This document shows positions 23,975-37,085 of a stretch of DNA of 64,000 bases, one piece after another; within the stretch, counting starts at the first letter, position 1; every line of letters starts with the position of its first letter. This DNA is from Equus caballus (lineage: Eukaryota > Chordata > Mammalia > Perissodactyla > Equidae): the NCBI RefSeq assembly GCF_041296265.1, contig NC_091695.1:30399001-30463000 (forward strand), read 5' to 3'. The position numbers and the translations under genes are program-made. The notes beneath the pieces were generated by a model. The model was not told the origin of the DNA. It did no database searches and saw only the letters and a list, made by a program, of their open reading frames with translations.

Positions 23975-25903
23975 CTGTTTTTAAAATTTATTTTTATTGA
24001 GATAATATTGACATATGACATTGTGTAAGTTTAAGGTGTTTGATGTGTCGATACATTTACATATTGCAATGCACTTACCACTCTAGCATTAGCTAACACC
24101 TCTATCATATCACATAATTATATTTATTATTTTGTGGTGGGGACAATTAAGATCTAGCCTATACAGATTTTGAAATATACTGATGTACCTCTGAAATTTA
24201 TATAATGTTATAAACCAATGTCACCTCAATAAATAAATAAATATCTAGTGTCTTAGGAACTTTGAAGTTTAAGATAGAATATTGCTGTCTGTAATCACTA
24301 TACTGTGCATTAGATCTCTAGGATTTATCTGAAAGTTAAAAGTTTGTACCATTAAACAACATATCTCCAATTCCCTTAGCCCCCAGTCTCTAGTAACTTC
24401 CATTCCATTTGTTTTTACAAGTTCGGCATTTTTAGAATCCACATGTTACTATCATATAGTTCTGTCTTACTCTGTCTGACTTATCTCACTTAGTGTAATG
24501 CCCTCACTGTCCATCCATGTTGCTGCAAATGGCAGAATTTCCTTCTTTCTCTTGTCTGAGTAATATTCCACTGTGTGTGTGTGTGTGTGTGTAACATCTT
24601 CTTTATCTATTAATGCATTGACAGACACTTAGGTTGTTTCCATATCATGGCTATTGTGAATAATGTTGCAATAAACATGAGAATGAAGAGATCTTTTTGA
24701 TATCCTTTTTTCATTTCCTTTGGATATATACCCAGAAGTAGAATTACTGGATCATATGATAGTTATATTCTTAATTTTTTGAGGAATCTCCATACTTTTT
24801 TCCTTAGTGGCTGGACCAGTTTACATTCCCAAGGCAACACATGCGAGTTCCCTTATCTCCACATTCTCGCCAACACTTGTTCTCTCTTGTCTTCTTGATG
24901 ACGACCATTCTAACAGGTGTGACGTCATATCTCATGGTTTTCATTTTCATTTCTCTGATGATTAGTGATATCAACCATCTTTTATGTTCCTTTCGGCAGT
25001 TGAATGTCTTCTATAGAAAGAATGTCTATTTATTTTCAATGTCATTTTTAATCAGATTATTTGTTATTAAGTTGTATGAGTTCTTTAAATATAGAATATA
25101 AGAAGCCCTTATCTGATATATGGATTGCAAATATTTTCTTCCATTCTGTTGGCTGCATTTAATTTTTTTGATTGTTTCTTTTGCTCTGTAGAAGCTTTTT
25201 AGTTTGATCTAGTCCCACTTGTTGATTTTTGCATGTGTTTCTTGTGCTTTTGGTGTCATACAGAAAAAAATCATTGCAAGATCAACGTCAAGGAGTTTTC
25301 CTCTATTTTTTCTTCTATTTTATGGTTTTAGGTCTTATGTTTAAATCTTTAGTTCATTGCAGGTTAAGTTTTGTGAGTTTTGTGAGTAAGGGATCTAGAG
25401 TTTGCTCTGCCTTTCTTTGGGTACTCCTGGTTCACTCTTCTTGTTCCCTCTTGTGGCTGAATTCTTAAGTTATTGTGTCTTTGGTTGTTACCACTCACTA
25501 GGCTGGCTACTGGAAACCTCTTTTCTGTTCCAGAAGGTGGTGCTCTAGCTCATGTTTGCAGTTTCTCCCTTGTACAAAGGCCAGTTCTGTTTTTCTGAGA
25601 GCAGTCTGTTTGCCAGATTCAGGAATGTGCACAAGGAGCCAGTTGCAGAGTGGAGAGAAGTGTGGGTTTGGCACTGGAGTTTTGGGCATTCCTGTGGATG
25701 TGGTGGGGTAATCCTCTGGTGAGGTACTCCTGGGGCCTCATGGGAGGACTTCCTGCTGAAATCATGAGCCCTTGCATTCCTCTAATTCTCTCTGATATTC
25801 CTATCTGCCTTATAACCTGATCTCCCTTCTCCCTCTGCTCATGGTCTATCTGCCTCAGTAGTCTAAGTATCTCTAGAGAGCAAGGAATTCCTAGCTGCAT
25901 CCA
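23975..25903 (-). mobile_element. L1 LINE, internally deleted, antisense
   Basis: Antisense L1 3' end ('attgagataatattgacat') at the left, ORF2 C-terminal region around 24450-25200, then a jump near 25385 to L1 5'UTR sequence (25500-25900). The 5'UTR part matches the L1 5'UTR at 36160-36590: both share 'agccagttgcagagtgg' and a 'gtgtgggtttggcactgg' phrase. A (TG)n run lies at 24572-24592. Its right edge is the left edge of duplication unit A. It has the same kind of ORF2-to-5'UTR internal deletion as the L1 at 3598-6490. Confidence 0.85.
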
Positions 25904-27409
25904 TATTTGGGGAAAGGAACCCTTTTACCTTATTTATCAGGCTATACCTTATGCTTCTATAAGGATTTTCTCTTTTCATTCATCTTTGGAACAAGGAGAA
26001 TGGGAAATGTTGAGGAAGTAGGAAGAAGTTCGGGATGCCTAATGCTGACCAATGATTGCAGCTCATAGACAAAGTTTATTCCATTAAAGACACAGCCCTT
26101 TTCCAGGGAAATCTCCATGACTTCTACTATTACCCATATACATGACTGCCAGGCTACATTTGACATCTGTTTTCTACTTTTCATGGCTTCCCATGGTTTG
26201 CTTTCTATTTTGAGATTATCTGAATAAAAATGTGTTTTTGATGGGAGATGTTCTGTGACCATCTGGAAAGATGACAGCTATAACATCTTGAAGAAGGCTT
26301 ACCGTGCCTGGTGAAAAATATTCTTTGGTTATTTAGCATTTGGCCTGAAGGCCTAGTGCTTTCCTTCCCTGGACTGGCTCCAAAGAACAGAAAGAGAAAG
26401 AACTTCCAGAAACCCTGCCTAAGTTTCCCATCCCTGTGTCCATTGCCTAAGCATCGTAACCTTTTCATGATTCAAGTCACTCTACTTTGTAGGAGAAACC
26501 TTGAACATAAGAACAATGAATAGAACCAAGGGTGATTGAGAATCCAATAAAACCATATGCAAAAGTGATAAGAGGTTGCAGTTTGCTGGGTAGAGGGTCC
26601 AGAGTTTCCAATAGACTTTTGAAAGTATCATTGACCAAAGAAGATCAAGAATCACTGTCTTAGACAGTTTAATTCATAAGTATCTCTGATTAGAGGAAAT
26701 AAAAATCTGTACCTGCAAGGATGGGTGGATAACGGCTCTTACAACTTGATCTTTTCTAGCTCCTCAGGAGCCTTCTTGGTGTCATTAAGTTGGGTAAGTC
26801 ACATCCATTTCTAAGCTGTGTCTTGGCGTGTGACTCTTTCTACCATTTCATTATATTTTTCTTATATCTCTCTTGGCTTTGTGAAAGCAGAAAGGCAGTT
26901 ACAGAACTTTCCACCCTCCCTGATTACAAATTAATTGAGTATTAGTTCCCAAGGGGATTTTAAAGAGCACCTACTTCACCATCCTCATTTAATGGTCCAG
27001 CATAACTCAGGGGCTTTTTCAAGCACTTAATTAATTTCAGAGCCATGACTGATCAGATTCTTTCTCTTTTACCATATAAAGAGATGAGAGTATTTTCCTT
27101 AATTACTTTGTTTCCAATCCTCATACGTTCGTAAACTATGGATTGGGAAAATATGAAATTAAGGCATTTTAGAAGATAATGTACTAATGATGTCCGTTTA
27201 TTGTCTTTGTCCCCAAAGAGAATTACAGTATTTACGCAAGAGAATTTTTTAAGTTGAGTTTGGTAATTATAAATGGAAGACACTGATTAACTCAAAGTTG
27301 ATGATTAAGATATATATGTAGCCAGCTGCAGAGTGGAAAGAAATTAAAAGTATTTCTTTTTGTCTTTTTAAAATGAAATAATTTCCTTCTCCCATCTTTT
27401 TCCCTGCAG

Positions 27410-28373
27410 ATGGTACCAACCAGGTCCATGGAAGGAGATAGAAATCAACCTCTGCAGTCGTGTTTGTTCTCCTGGGACTCTTAGATGAAAAAAGGTAAAG
27501 CTTATCCTCTCTCCACTCTTCCTAGGGATCTACCTTGTGATCCTAATTTGGAAACTGGGTCTCATCATCCTAATCAGGATGGACTCCCATCTGCACACAC
27601 CCACGTACATTTTTCTCAGTTTCCTGTCCTTTACAGACATCTGTTCTTCTTCTTCCACCAGCCCAAGGATGCTTTCGGACTTCTTAAAAGATACAAAAAA
27701 TGATTTTGCTCGTTTCCTGTGCCACCCAGTATTTTGTTGAGTCCTAGATTTGTCTGACTGAATGCTGCCTCTTGGCTGCCATGGCCTATGACAGATATGT
27801 TGCTATTGGTAGGCCTCTGCAGTACTCAGCCATCATGGCTCCCAGCCTCTGTCAGAAGATGGCTGCTGGGGCCTATGGGAGTGGTTTCCTTGCTGTCATC
27901 GCTATTACTATGCCACTTGGTTTCATCTCTGTTACCATGGGCCCAACATCAGTTCAAATTTCTTCCTTGACATAATCCAAATTATTTTCTTGTCTTGTTC
28001 TAATCCCTTCATCAGCCATACCATTCTTTTTCTCGTATGTATTTTTGTTGGGTTCAGTTCTTTCTTAGTTATCAGCTTATCCTATGTTTTTGTTTCACCT
28101 TCCATTCTGAAAATATCTTCTGTCAAAGGTAGTGCCAAAGCTTGCAATACCTGTGCCTCTCACCTGGTAGTTGTGACAATCTTCTATGGCACAAGCCTCT
28201 CTGTGTGCCTACTTCCCAGCTCTAGCCACTCCAACAAGCAGGACAACGTGCTGTTAGTGTTCTATGTTATCTTTATACCCATGTTAAATCCTCTTATCTA
28301 TAGTTTGAGGAAAAGGGCTTTCAAAGAGGCCCTGAAGCGGGTGGTAAAGAGGCTAATACATTTACCTCAGTGA
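27410..28373 (+). pseudogene. Olfactory receptor pseudogene, sister of the receptor at 40140
   Basis: Aligns along its whole length with the intact receptor at 40140-41135. The ATG at 27410-27412 directly follows a good splice acceptor (tccctgcag). Recognisable parts are broken across frames: [14 protein letters not shown]-type TM2 region (about 27537-27700), [16 protein letters not shown] (from 27781), the KACNTCASHLVVV region (about 28137) and FIPMLNPLIYSLRK (about 28270). At least three lesions are visible: a frameshift plus stop near 27485-27500, one or more stops near 27738, and a frameshift and stop in the TM4-TM5 loop near 27920-27975. The last 127 codons (27990-28373) are open. It ends with Leu-Pro-Gln stop, shorter than the sister. 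It is non-functional. Confidence 0.93.
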
Positions 28374-28839
28374 GAACAATATTTTTGCAGCTGTTATTTC
28401 CCCTATGAGGAACACAAGAATAAGAATACGTGTGACCCTTTGTAGGTCACAAGAATAGCTAGGTAGAGAGATGGAATGAAAACCTGGCTCCTTGATTCCT
28501 GGTGCCATTATGTTTAGCTGTCACCATCAAGTGATCTATTTGAGGCAGTGTCACCACCATTGAATTCAGTTTATAAAGTGTGTATCCATGATTAGACCCA
28601 GGTCGATAAAACCCTACACTTTGAGAATAGAAGTTCTGTAATATATTTCATGTAGAGAAATGATGAGAATCTAGGAAGCCACACAGACAGTTCTTTCCTC
28701 ATTGATTTTTTCTTTTATATATTTTCAATTGTTGAGAATTTATTTGTACTTCAAGAAAATTTTTAAAAAGAATGTATAAAATTGCATATGTGAATGTTAA
28801 AAATAATTTAAAAGTGAATACTTTATCTTATTAATTCCA

Positions 28840-28995
28840 AAGAGAGTGAGAGAAATCTAGTGTGAGAGAGATGGCACAGAATCAGAAAATTGGAAAGAGG
28901 GAGAAAAACAGAGAGAGAGAGAGCGCAGAAAAAATGGGTACAGAGGGAAGGGGAGGGGAAGGAGGAGAAAGCAGGAGAGGAAACTAAAGGAAAAG
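28840..28995 (+). repeat. Purine-rich (GA)n tract
   Basis: Almost pure A and G with GAGAGAGA runs. The equivalent lies at 41558-41680 in unit B, so it is part of the duplicated unit. The small open frame 28890-29075 is a low-complexity by-product. Confidence 0.85.
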
Positions 28996-30060
28996 AGAAA
29001 AAAATAGTGTTCTGGCTTTATTCCCAAATAACATTGTTCCTTCTATCTTATTCCTTGAAACTCCTTGTGAATTGAATTGTGAAAAACAGATGGGAGAAAG
29101 GAATGGTAGAAAGAAGGGGCAATTTTAAGGTCAAGAGTTGGGGAGATTCTCACAGGCTAGAAAGAAGTCAAAGTCATCAATTTCCGGGCATACGTGGCCT
29201 GAAGCATGTTCTGTGGTAGCCTCCCAGAGACCATGCCAGACTCAGAAATGAAGGCTGTCATGGTATGTCTAGGAAGGCAGAGTCTGAATCTCAGAGATCT
29301 AAGCGCATGGAATTTCAAGGCCTTAAGTTGACCAGAGAGCAGCAGAGCAACCAGATGTGGGGTACCATGGAGACTCAGGGTCCAACTGGTATAATTTAAA
29401 GAAAATTTTGAAAAGAGATGTTTTCTCATGCATGAGTTGTGGACTAAGCTTTGCATATATTATGTTACTATTTACACAGTATTTTACACTTTACATAGTT
29501 ACATTGCATAGGTTTGATTTTTTTCTCTTACCATGTTCAGTTGGCAGGGGATAAATTAGACCCATTTACAGATAAAACCTTTGGTCATATTGAGGTCTGC
29601 CACATTCTTCCCAGGGTAGCAACAATTCTTCTTGAAGCTCACAAAGTGTCATGTATGGAACAAAATGGTTCTTACTAACCAGAAACATTTCTACTGCTAC
29701 TTGTCCATGGTGCCAAATTTCTGTACATTTGATGTTATAGCTTTAAAACTATCTTAAGAATCTGTTCCTTTTAAAATATTAATTTTTTACAGTTCTTATC
29801 AGAGTGACTATATAACTACTGACCAATTAGCAAGTGTTAAACTGAGTAATTAACTCCTTATCCCATCCATCCTTTTCTCTCTAGAAGTAGGATTAGCACA
29901 AGCAGATCAAATCATGAATGAGAACTTCCTAAATCAGGTGTTTCCCTAGTAATGGCAGGGTAGATGAGCTCCATCTTAAAAAAAAAGGAAAAACAAAACC
30001 CAAAAAACAAAACCAAAATTTTGCGGGAATCATCTTAAGCAGATATTTTTAATGAAGGAT

Positions 30061-31565
30061 TAGTAATGCAGCATAATATGTTGTAAAGAACTCCAATTCA
30101 GAACACATGAATTAAACCTACTTTTAATAGAAGGCATGCCACGTACTTCACACTCTCAGTGCTTTATAAGGATTATCTAATTGATTCTACGAAGAACTAC
30201 TCTATAAAGTAGCTGATACTATAAGCCCATTTTATGGGTGATATTAATGGAGCTTGAAGAGGTTAACTTGCTCAAGGTCACACAACCAGGAAATGGAAAG
30301 CTGGAATTCAAACCAGATTAGCTGATACTAATGTCCATGGTATTAACCATGATGATCTGTGGCTCTGTCAAGAATTAGTTTTACTGTATTCCTTATTACT
30401 TCAATATCCTTACTTATCCCTAGGAAACCATGCAATATCTGTCTCATAGGGCTGCTGTGATAATTAGCTCAGGTCACGGAGTGAGAAAAAATATATATCT
30501 AAAATGGAAGGCTTTGTAAACAGGGAAGTGTCCACATATCTAATTTATTGTTATCAAGCAGTATTCTCAGTTAGCTGTGTCATCTTTGGCAAATCTCTTA
30601 GCTCCTCTGGCTTCTAGCTCCTCACCTCGAAAATGATGATGGTATTAGACTAGAAGATGTCCAGGTCCTTTCCATGTCAAATGCCTCCAAGGTTGTTAAA
30701 AGAAATGTTATAATCACAAGACCATAATAGGACCATGAGGAAGTGGGGAATTGAATCAGAAGGGACATGGCAAAGTGGGGCATGAAATTAGATGGAGTAA
30801 AATTCCATGACAACCATGACCCAAGAGAATAAGCACCTGGAGTGTTTTCTCTCTCATTGTCTTTTCTCTTTTCACCTCTGCCCTAATAACACATTTAAGA
30901 AATACCCATCCAGTTGTGGGTGTTTCTTTGGCTGTGAATGGACAGCCAATTTCATGGCCTAAAGCACCAATCTTGGAGTGCAGTAGGGCCCACCTGAATA
31001 GATCTTTTGAAAGCAAATGAGCAATTTCAAGTTTGGCAAGAGCTCTGTTATCCTGGGGGATGTAGGTCAAGGTGAGAGGGCAAGATTTATAGAAAAGAGT
31101 GGATTCCGTGTTATCTCAATATCCAAGTGATTCTTCCAGTAAAACCTATGTGGAGTAAGATTTGTGGTCCTCATACATTTTATGAGGTTTATGCTCTCTT
31201 CTCTTCTTTATCTCTTTCCTCTCCCTCACTTCCACACCCTCCACTTAGGGCTTTTCCTGGGGTTCTCTTTCTCCCTACCCAAATTCTCTCACCTTCAGTG
31301 AAAAGAATAATCTCTAATCTAAAATGTCAATATTACTATGGAGTGAGGGGTGGATGATGTTGAGTTCTAGTTCTGCAATTTCTTAATGATGTGGTCTTTA
31401 ACTCAGTTAACTTGTGTTTTTCACTTGTAAAATGAGAGAAATAGAAACATTTAGAATCTAATGAGACAATTTCATTAAAGCCCAGCACACTCTAGAAATT
31501 AATAATAAAGCATTGAATGAAAAATAATAATTTGCTGAATTCCAGGGGATTTAACTAATATCAAA
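30061..31565 (+). repeat. Duplicated OR 3' flank, copy 2 of 3
   Basis: Matches copy 1 (691-2145) over its whole length and copy 3 (42995-43811) over its first 815 bp or so. The right edge is an L1 fragment starting near 31566. No gene is seen inside. Confidence 0.85.
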
Positions 31566-32315
31566 ACATCTTTGTCTAAGTATGGCCCTCTCATCACTCT
31601 TATTCAACACAGTACTGGAAGTTCTAAGCAGAGAAATTAAGCAATAAAAAGAAATAAAAAGTAACAAAATTGGAAGAGAAGGAGTAAAACTGTCACTATC
31701 TGCAGTTGACATGATTTTATACTTAGAAAGCCATAAAGAATCCATCAAAAAACTATCAGAAATAATAAGCGAATACAATAAAGTTTCAGGGTACAAAGTC
31801 AATATACAAAAATCAGTTGTTTTTTTTTTTAAAGGCAAAGATCATACCCATTTCATTTATTTATTTTTTTAAAGATTGACACCTGAGCTAACATCTGTTG
31901 CCAATCTTCTTTTCTTCTTCTTGTCCCTAAAGTCCACAGTGTATAGTTGTATATTCTAAGTGTAGGTCGTTTTGGTTGTGCTATGTGGGACACCACCTCA
32001 GCATGGTCTGACGAGTGTTGCCACGTATGCATCCAGGATCCAAACCGGAGAAACCCTGGGCCGCTGAAGCAGAGCACGTAAACTTAACCACACAGCCACG
32101 GGGCCAGCTCCAGTTGTTTTTCTATATACTAACAATGAACCAGCAGAAAGAGCAATCAAAAATAAAATCCCATTTATAATCACAATAAAAACAACAAAAT
32201 GCCTAGAAATAAATTTCGCCAAGGAGATGAAAGACCTGCACACTGAAAACAGTTAGGGATTGTTGAAAGAAACTGAAGACAGAAAGAAATGAAATGATAT
32301 TTCATGCTCATGGAT
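31566..32315 (+). mobile_element. L1 ORF2 fragment, sense, split by an ERE
   Basis: The plus strand encodes reverse-transcriptase sequence of ORF2: a FNTVLEVLSREI-like stretch near 31600, a D-M-I-L-Y-L-E motif near 31705 (the FADDM catalytic area), VNIQKS near 31800, and after the ERE FLYTNNEPAERAIKNKIPF and LKETEDRK. It lacks both L1 ends. An ERE is inserted at 31825-32110. At about 32316 it meets an L1 in the opposite direction that covers the same ORF2 region. Confidence 0.85.
31814..32121 (-). mobile_element. ERE SINE, antisense, inserted in L1, with target-site duplication
   Basis: The element body is about 31825-32110: antisense poly-A tail, 'cacctgagctaacatctgt', 'ctcagcatggtctga', and head 'ttaaccacacagccacgg'. 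The direct repeats CAGTTGTTTTT lie at 31814-31824 and 32111-32121. The flanking L1 reading continues across it, confirming that it is nested. Confidence 0.93.
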
Positions 32316-35300
32316 CACAACTGATTTCTGAATGTTGACTTTTTGTTCTGGAACTTTATCAAATTCATTTATTACTTTCAACACAGTTTTGGTTGAATCT
32401 TTAGGATTTTCTGTCTACAAGCTCATAACATCTGCAAGTAATGCTAATTTTATTTCTTATTTCCCCATTTGTATGTCTTATATCTCTTTATCTAGCCTTT
32501 TTGCTCTAGCTAAGATTTTCAGTTGCTATATTGAATAAGAGTGGTGAGAGTGAGAACCCTTGTCTTGTTCCTAATGTTAGAGGGAAAGCTTTGTTTTTCA
32601 CCGTTGACTATAATATTACCTCTGGGTTTGTTTTATATGTTCTTTGTTATGTTGAGGAACATTCCCTCTAGATCCAATTTTGCAGGGTTTTAATCATGAA
32701 AGGATATTGTACTTTGTCAAATGCTTTTTCTGCATCTATTGAGATGATCATGTTTTTCACCTTTCATTCTACTAATGTGGTGTATCACATTTATTGATTT
32801 GTTCATTGAACTTTCTTCCTTTCCTAGGATAAATCCCACTTGTTCGTGGTGTATAATCCTTTTACTGTGTTGTTGAATTTGGTTTCCTAATATTTTGTTG
32901 AGAATTTTTGCATCTCTTTCAAGATGGATATTGGTCTGTAGTTTTCTTTTCCTGTGTGCTGTTCTTGCTTTCTTTTCTTGTGTGTTTATCTGGCTTTGGT
33001 GTCAGAGTAATACTTTCAATTCCAAAATGCAATAGGAAGTATTCCTTCCTGTTCAATTTTTTGAAAATGTTTGAGAAGGATTGTCATTAATACTTTTTTT
33101 AACGTTTGGTAGAATTTGCCAAAGAAGCCATCTGGTTCTGGGGATTTCTGTGTTAGGAGGTTTTCAATTACTGATTCAATTTCCTTACTTGATTTTTTTC
33201 TATTTAGATTTTCTGATTCTTCCTGATTCAATCTTGACCGTTTGTATATTTCTCGGAAGTTATTCATTTCTTCTAGATTATCCAATTTGCTGGGCTGTAA
33301 TTGTTCATAGCAGTCTCTTATAATCTTATGTATTTTTTACTATCACTTGTAATGTCTCCCCTTCCATTTCTGATTTTATTTATTGGAGTCTCCTGTCTTT
33401 TATTGTTAGTGTAGCTAAAGATTTGTCAATATAGTTTATCTTTTAGAAAACTAGCCCTTAATGTCATTTATTATTTCTATTGTTTTTCTGGTCTCTATTT
33501 AGTTTATTTCTAGCCTGGTCTTTGTTATTTCCTTCCTTCTATTCACTTTGGTCTTTGTTCTTCTTTTCTCATTCCTTGAAGTGTAAGGTTAGGTTGTTAT
33601 TTGAGATCCTTCTGTATTCTTAATGTATGCATTTATTGCTGTAAACTTCCTTCTCAGAACTGCTTTTGTACCATAGTATTGGTTTTGGTGTATTCTATTT
33701 CCATTGTTATATGTTTCAAGATGTTTTTTGATTTCTCAGCTGCGCATTGATTTTTCAGTAGTGTGCTGTTTAGTTTTCACATATTTGTTCATTTCTCAGC
33801 TTTCTGCTAATGGATTTCTAGTTTCATGCCAATGTGGTCAGAAATGATACTTGGTATGATTTAAATCTTAAATTTTCTAAAACACATTTTGTGTCCTCTC
33901 ATGTGATCTATCCTGGAAATGTTTTCTGTGCACTTTAGGAGAATGTGTGCTCTGCTGCTATTGGATGGAATGTTCTATAAATGTCTGTTATATCCATTTG
34001 GTCTAACGTGATTCAAGTTGAACATTTTTGTGGGAATTTCCTCTCTGGATCATCTATCCATTTCTGAAAATGGAGTATTAAAGTCCCCTACTATTGTTGT
34101 ATTGTTGTCTATTTCACCCTTTGTATCTGTTAATATTTGGTTAATATATTTAGGTGCTCTGATTTTGGGTGCATATATATTTACATTTATTATGTCTTCC
34201 TGATGAATTGACCCCTTTATTATTATATAATGACCTTCTTTGTCTCTTGTTTCAATATTTGGCTTAAAGTCTATTTTATCTGATATAAATATAGCTATTC
34301 CTGCCTTCTTTTGTTTTCCACTTGCATGAAATATCTTTTTCCATTCTTCCACTTTGAGCCTATGGGTCTCATGAAAGCTTAGTGAGCCTCTTGTAGGCAG
34401 CACATAGTTGGATCTTGATTTTTCATCTATCTAGGACTCTGCCCTTTTTTTTGGTGAATTCAATTCATTTACATCTATTGTAATTATTGATATGTAAGCA
34501 CTTACTAATGCCATCTTACTCATTGCTATCCAGTTGTTTGTATTTCCATTGTTTCCTTTTTTCTTGTGTGCACCTACCTTTGCACATGTGTTTTATTCCA
34601 TGGTGGTAGGCTCTGTTTCCCCTTTCTTATCTTTCGTGAACCTAGTCTAGATTTTCACTAGGTGATTACAATGAGGGTTGTATAGAAATCTCATAAGGAA
34701 AACAGTCCATTTTAAGCTCATAGCAGCTTGACTTCCATTTTCTACAAAAACTGGACCCTTCTACTCTTCTGTTTTACATTGTTATGTTATTTTTGCCTCT
34801 TTTTATATTCTGTATTCTTTAACAAATTATAGTAGCTATAATTATATAATACTCCTCACTTTTAGTCTTTATACTACAATTTAGTGGTTAGCACACCATC
34901 CTATTACAGAATTAGTCTTTTCAGTCTGCCTTTATATTTACCTTTATCACTGTGCTGTATTCTTTTGTATGTTTTCATGTTGCTGATTAGTGTCTTTTCA
35001 TTTCAGCTCAAAAAACTCCTTTCAGCAGTTTTTAGAAGGAAGATGTAGTGGTGATGAACAATCTCAGCTTTTGTTTTTCTGGGAAACTCTTTACTTTCCC
35101 TTCATATATGAAGTATAACTTTGCCTGATAGAGTATTCTTGACTGGCAGTTTATTCTTTCAACACTAAGTATGTCATTTCACTTTGTCTTGGTCTGTGGG
35201 ATGTGGCTGAGAAAACTCCTGGTAACTTAATGGGGGTTCTTCTGTAGGTTACCATCATTTTTCCCTAGTTGCTTTTGGGATTTTGTGTTTATCTTTGATT

Positions 35301-37085
35301 TTTAAAAGTTTAATTATAATATGTCTTGGAGAAAGTCTTTTGGCATGAAATAATTGGGTGGTCTATAAGCTTTGTGAGCTTGGCTGTCCAAGTGTCTCCG
35401 GGTTTGAGAAGTCTGTAGTATTATTCCCTAAATAAATTTTCATCTGCCTTCTTCCTCTTTTTTCCTTTCAAACTTCAATTCTTTTAATTTTGTTTTGATG
35501 AAATCCCATAGATTGTATAGGCTTTCTTTGCTCTATTGTCTTTCTTTTTTTCTTTGCCTTGCTCTGACTGGGTTATTTCAAACTTCTTGTCTTCTAGCTC
35601 ACTTATTTGTCTTCAGTTTTCTTTACTGCAAATGCTCTTTATTGCATTTTTCATTTCATTCATTGAATTCTTCAGTGCCAGAAATTGTTTCTTTTTTATA
35701 GTTTTGGTTTATTTAGTACATATATATATATATGTGTGTGTGTGTGTATATATATCATTTTGTTCATTTTTTTCTCCTAACCTCATTATTGTCTTTTTAG
35801 TTACCTTGTAGTTCATTGAGATTCTTCAAAAAGCTATTTTGAATTCTTTATTAGCTTGGTCACAAAATTATGTACCTTTAAACTTCTGAAATTGGAGATT
35901 ATGGTCATCTTTAGGTGACAACATATTTCCTTGATATTTCATATTTCTTGTAGGTTTTGGTTGCTGCTTTTACATTTGAATTAAAAAAGACTTCCTAAAA
36001 TCTTTACTAATTGCCTTCCTATGGGGTTTACCGTCACTGGTGGTGTTATATCTGAGATTTTCTCTGACTTTATATGGGTGAATGTGCTCCACTCTGCTTG
36101 CTACCATGGTTGGCAGAATTTTTAGGCTATTGTGTCTTCCTCGTTACAATTCACAAGGATGGCTACTGGAAACCTCTTATTTGTTTTCTCAAAGCTAGTG
36201 CTATAGCTCATGTTTGTGTTTTCTCTCTTGCCGTAGACCCAGGTTTATTTTTCTGAGACCACCCAGTTTACCAGCTTTGTTGTCACTGCTTCCCTTAGAA
36301 ATATTCACAAGAAGCCAGTTGCAGAGTGGGGAGAGGTGTGGGTTTGGCACTGGGGCCTTGTGGTTCCCACTGATCTCGGGGGGAGATTCTTGGGTGAGGT
36401 ACTCCTGGAGGCTCACGGAGGATTTCAGCTGAAATCCTGAGTGCAGTAGGCAGGAACTATGCTCATTTAATGTCTTTTGTTATTATCATTTGTTTATTTC
36501 CTGATCTTCCCCCTCCCTCCATCACCAACTACCTGTCTCAGTGCGCTAGGTTCTTTTTAGAGACACAGATTTCTCCAGCTGTGTCCAACACTACTGAAGC
36601 GGCTGGGCACTCACTCACTGTTCTTTTCCCCTGTGGCATAGTTCACCACCGTTGAATATTTCAGACTGTGCATTGTTGCCTTGAATGAGTGATCCTTGGA
36701 ATGCTCCTCTCACCTTCCCCACTGTGACCAACTCATGCTGCTTTTCTGTTCCAATATTTCACTGTACTCCACTCTCAAGAAGGCTGGGGTTCCACAAAGT
36801 CTCTCTCATTCATGGGTGTCTGCCAAAGACAGCACTCTCCAGACTTTACCTGATCATAACCCAGATGGACTTAGGTAGGTTCACTGACTCCTGCTGGCTC
36901 TGCAGCCCATTCTGAGGTCTGTTTGACTATTATGGGATACACAGGTAGGCAAGATTTTTCCTGGGTCCCTTGGTCTATGGCCCTGGATACCACAACTCCC
37001 ACAAGGTGTTTTTGCTCAAGAATGGATGTCTAATTCATTCTTACAAAAGTGGGACAAAAAGAAGGACTGTCTTTTACTGCTAAGA
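32316..37085 (-). mobile_element. L1 LINE lacking its 3' end, antisense
   Basis: Runs from the ORF2 reverse-transcriptase region on the left to a long 5'UTR on the right. The minus strand shows LTQKSPEPDGFFGKFYQTLKK near 33016-33285, and the endonuclease domain at 34050-34403 (SFHETHRLKVEEWKKIF, AGIAIFISDKIDF, IYAPKIRAPKYINQIL). ORF1 sequence is at about 34900-35700 and 5'UTR at about 36100-37085. A (TA)n/(TG)n run is at 35720-35757. The 3' third is missing. The frames are broken. Confidence 0.88.

Larger units (their letters stand above)
25905..30875 (+). repeat. OR duplication unit A (direct repeat of 38420-43811)
   Basis: Aligns by eye over its full length with unit B at 38420-43811 in the same orientation. 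It includes about 1.5 kb of 5' flank, the receptor body (27410-28373 against 40140-41135), a purine-rich tract, and the 3' flank shared with copy 1. Unit B is longer mainly because it gained two EREs (39475-39679 and 42103-42370) that are absent here. The similarity looks like 80-90%, so the duplication is old. Confidence 0.88.
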
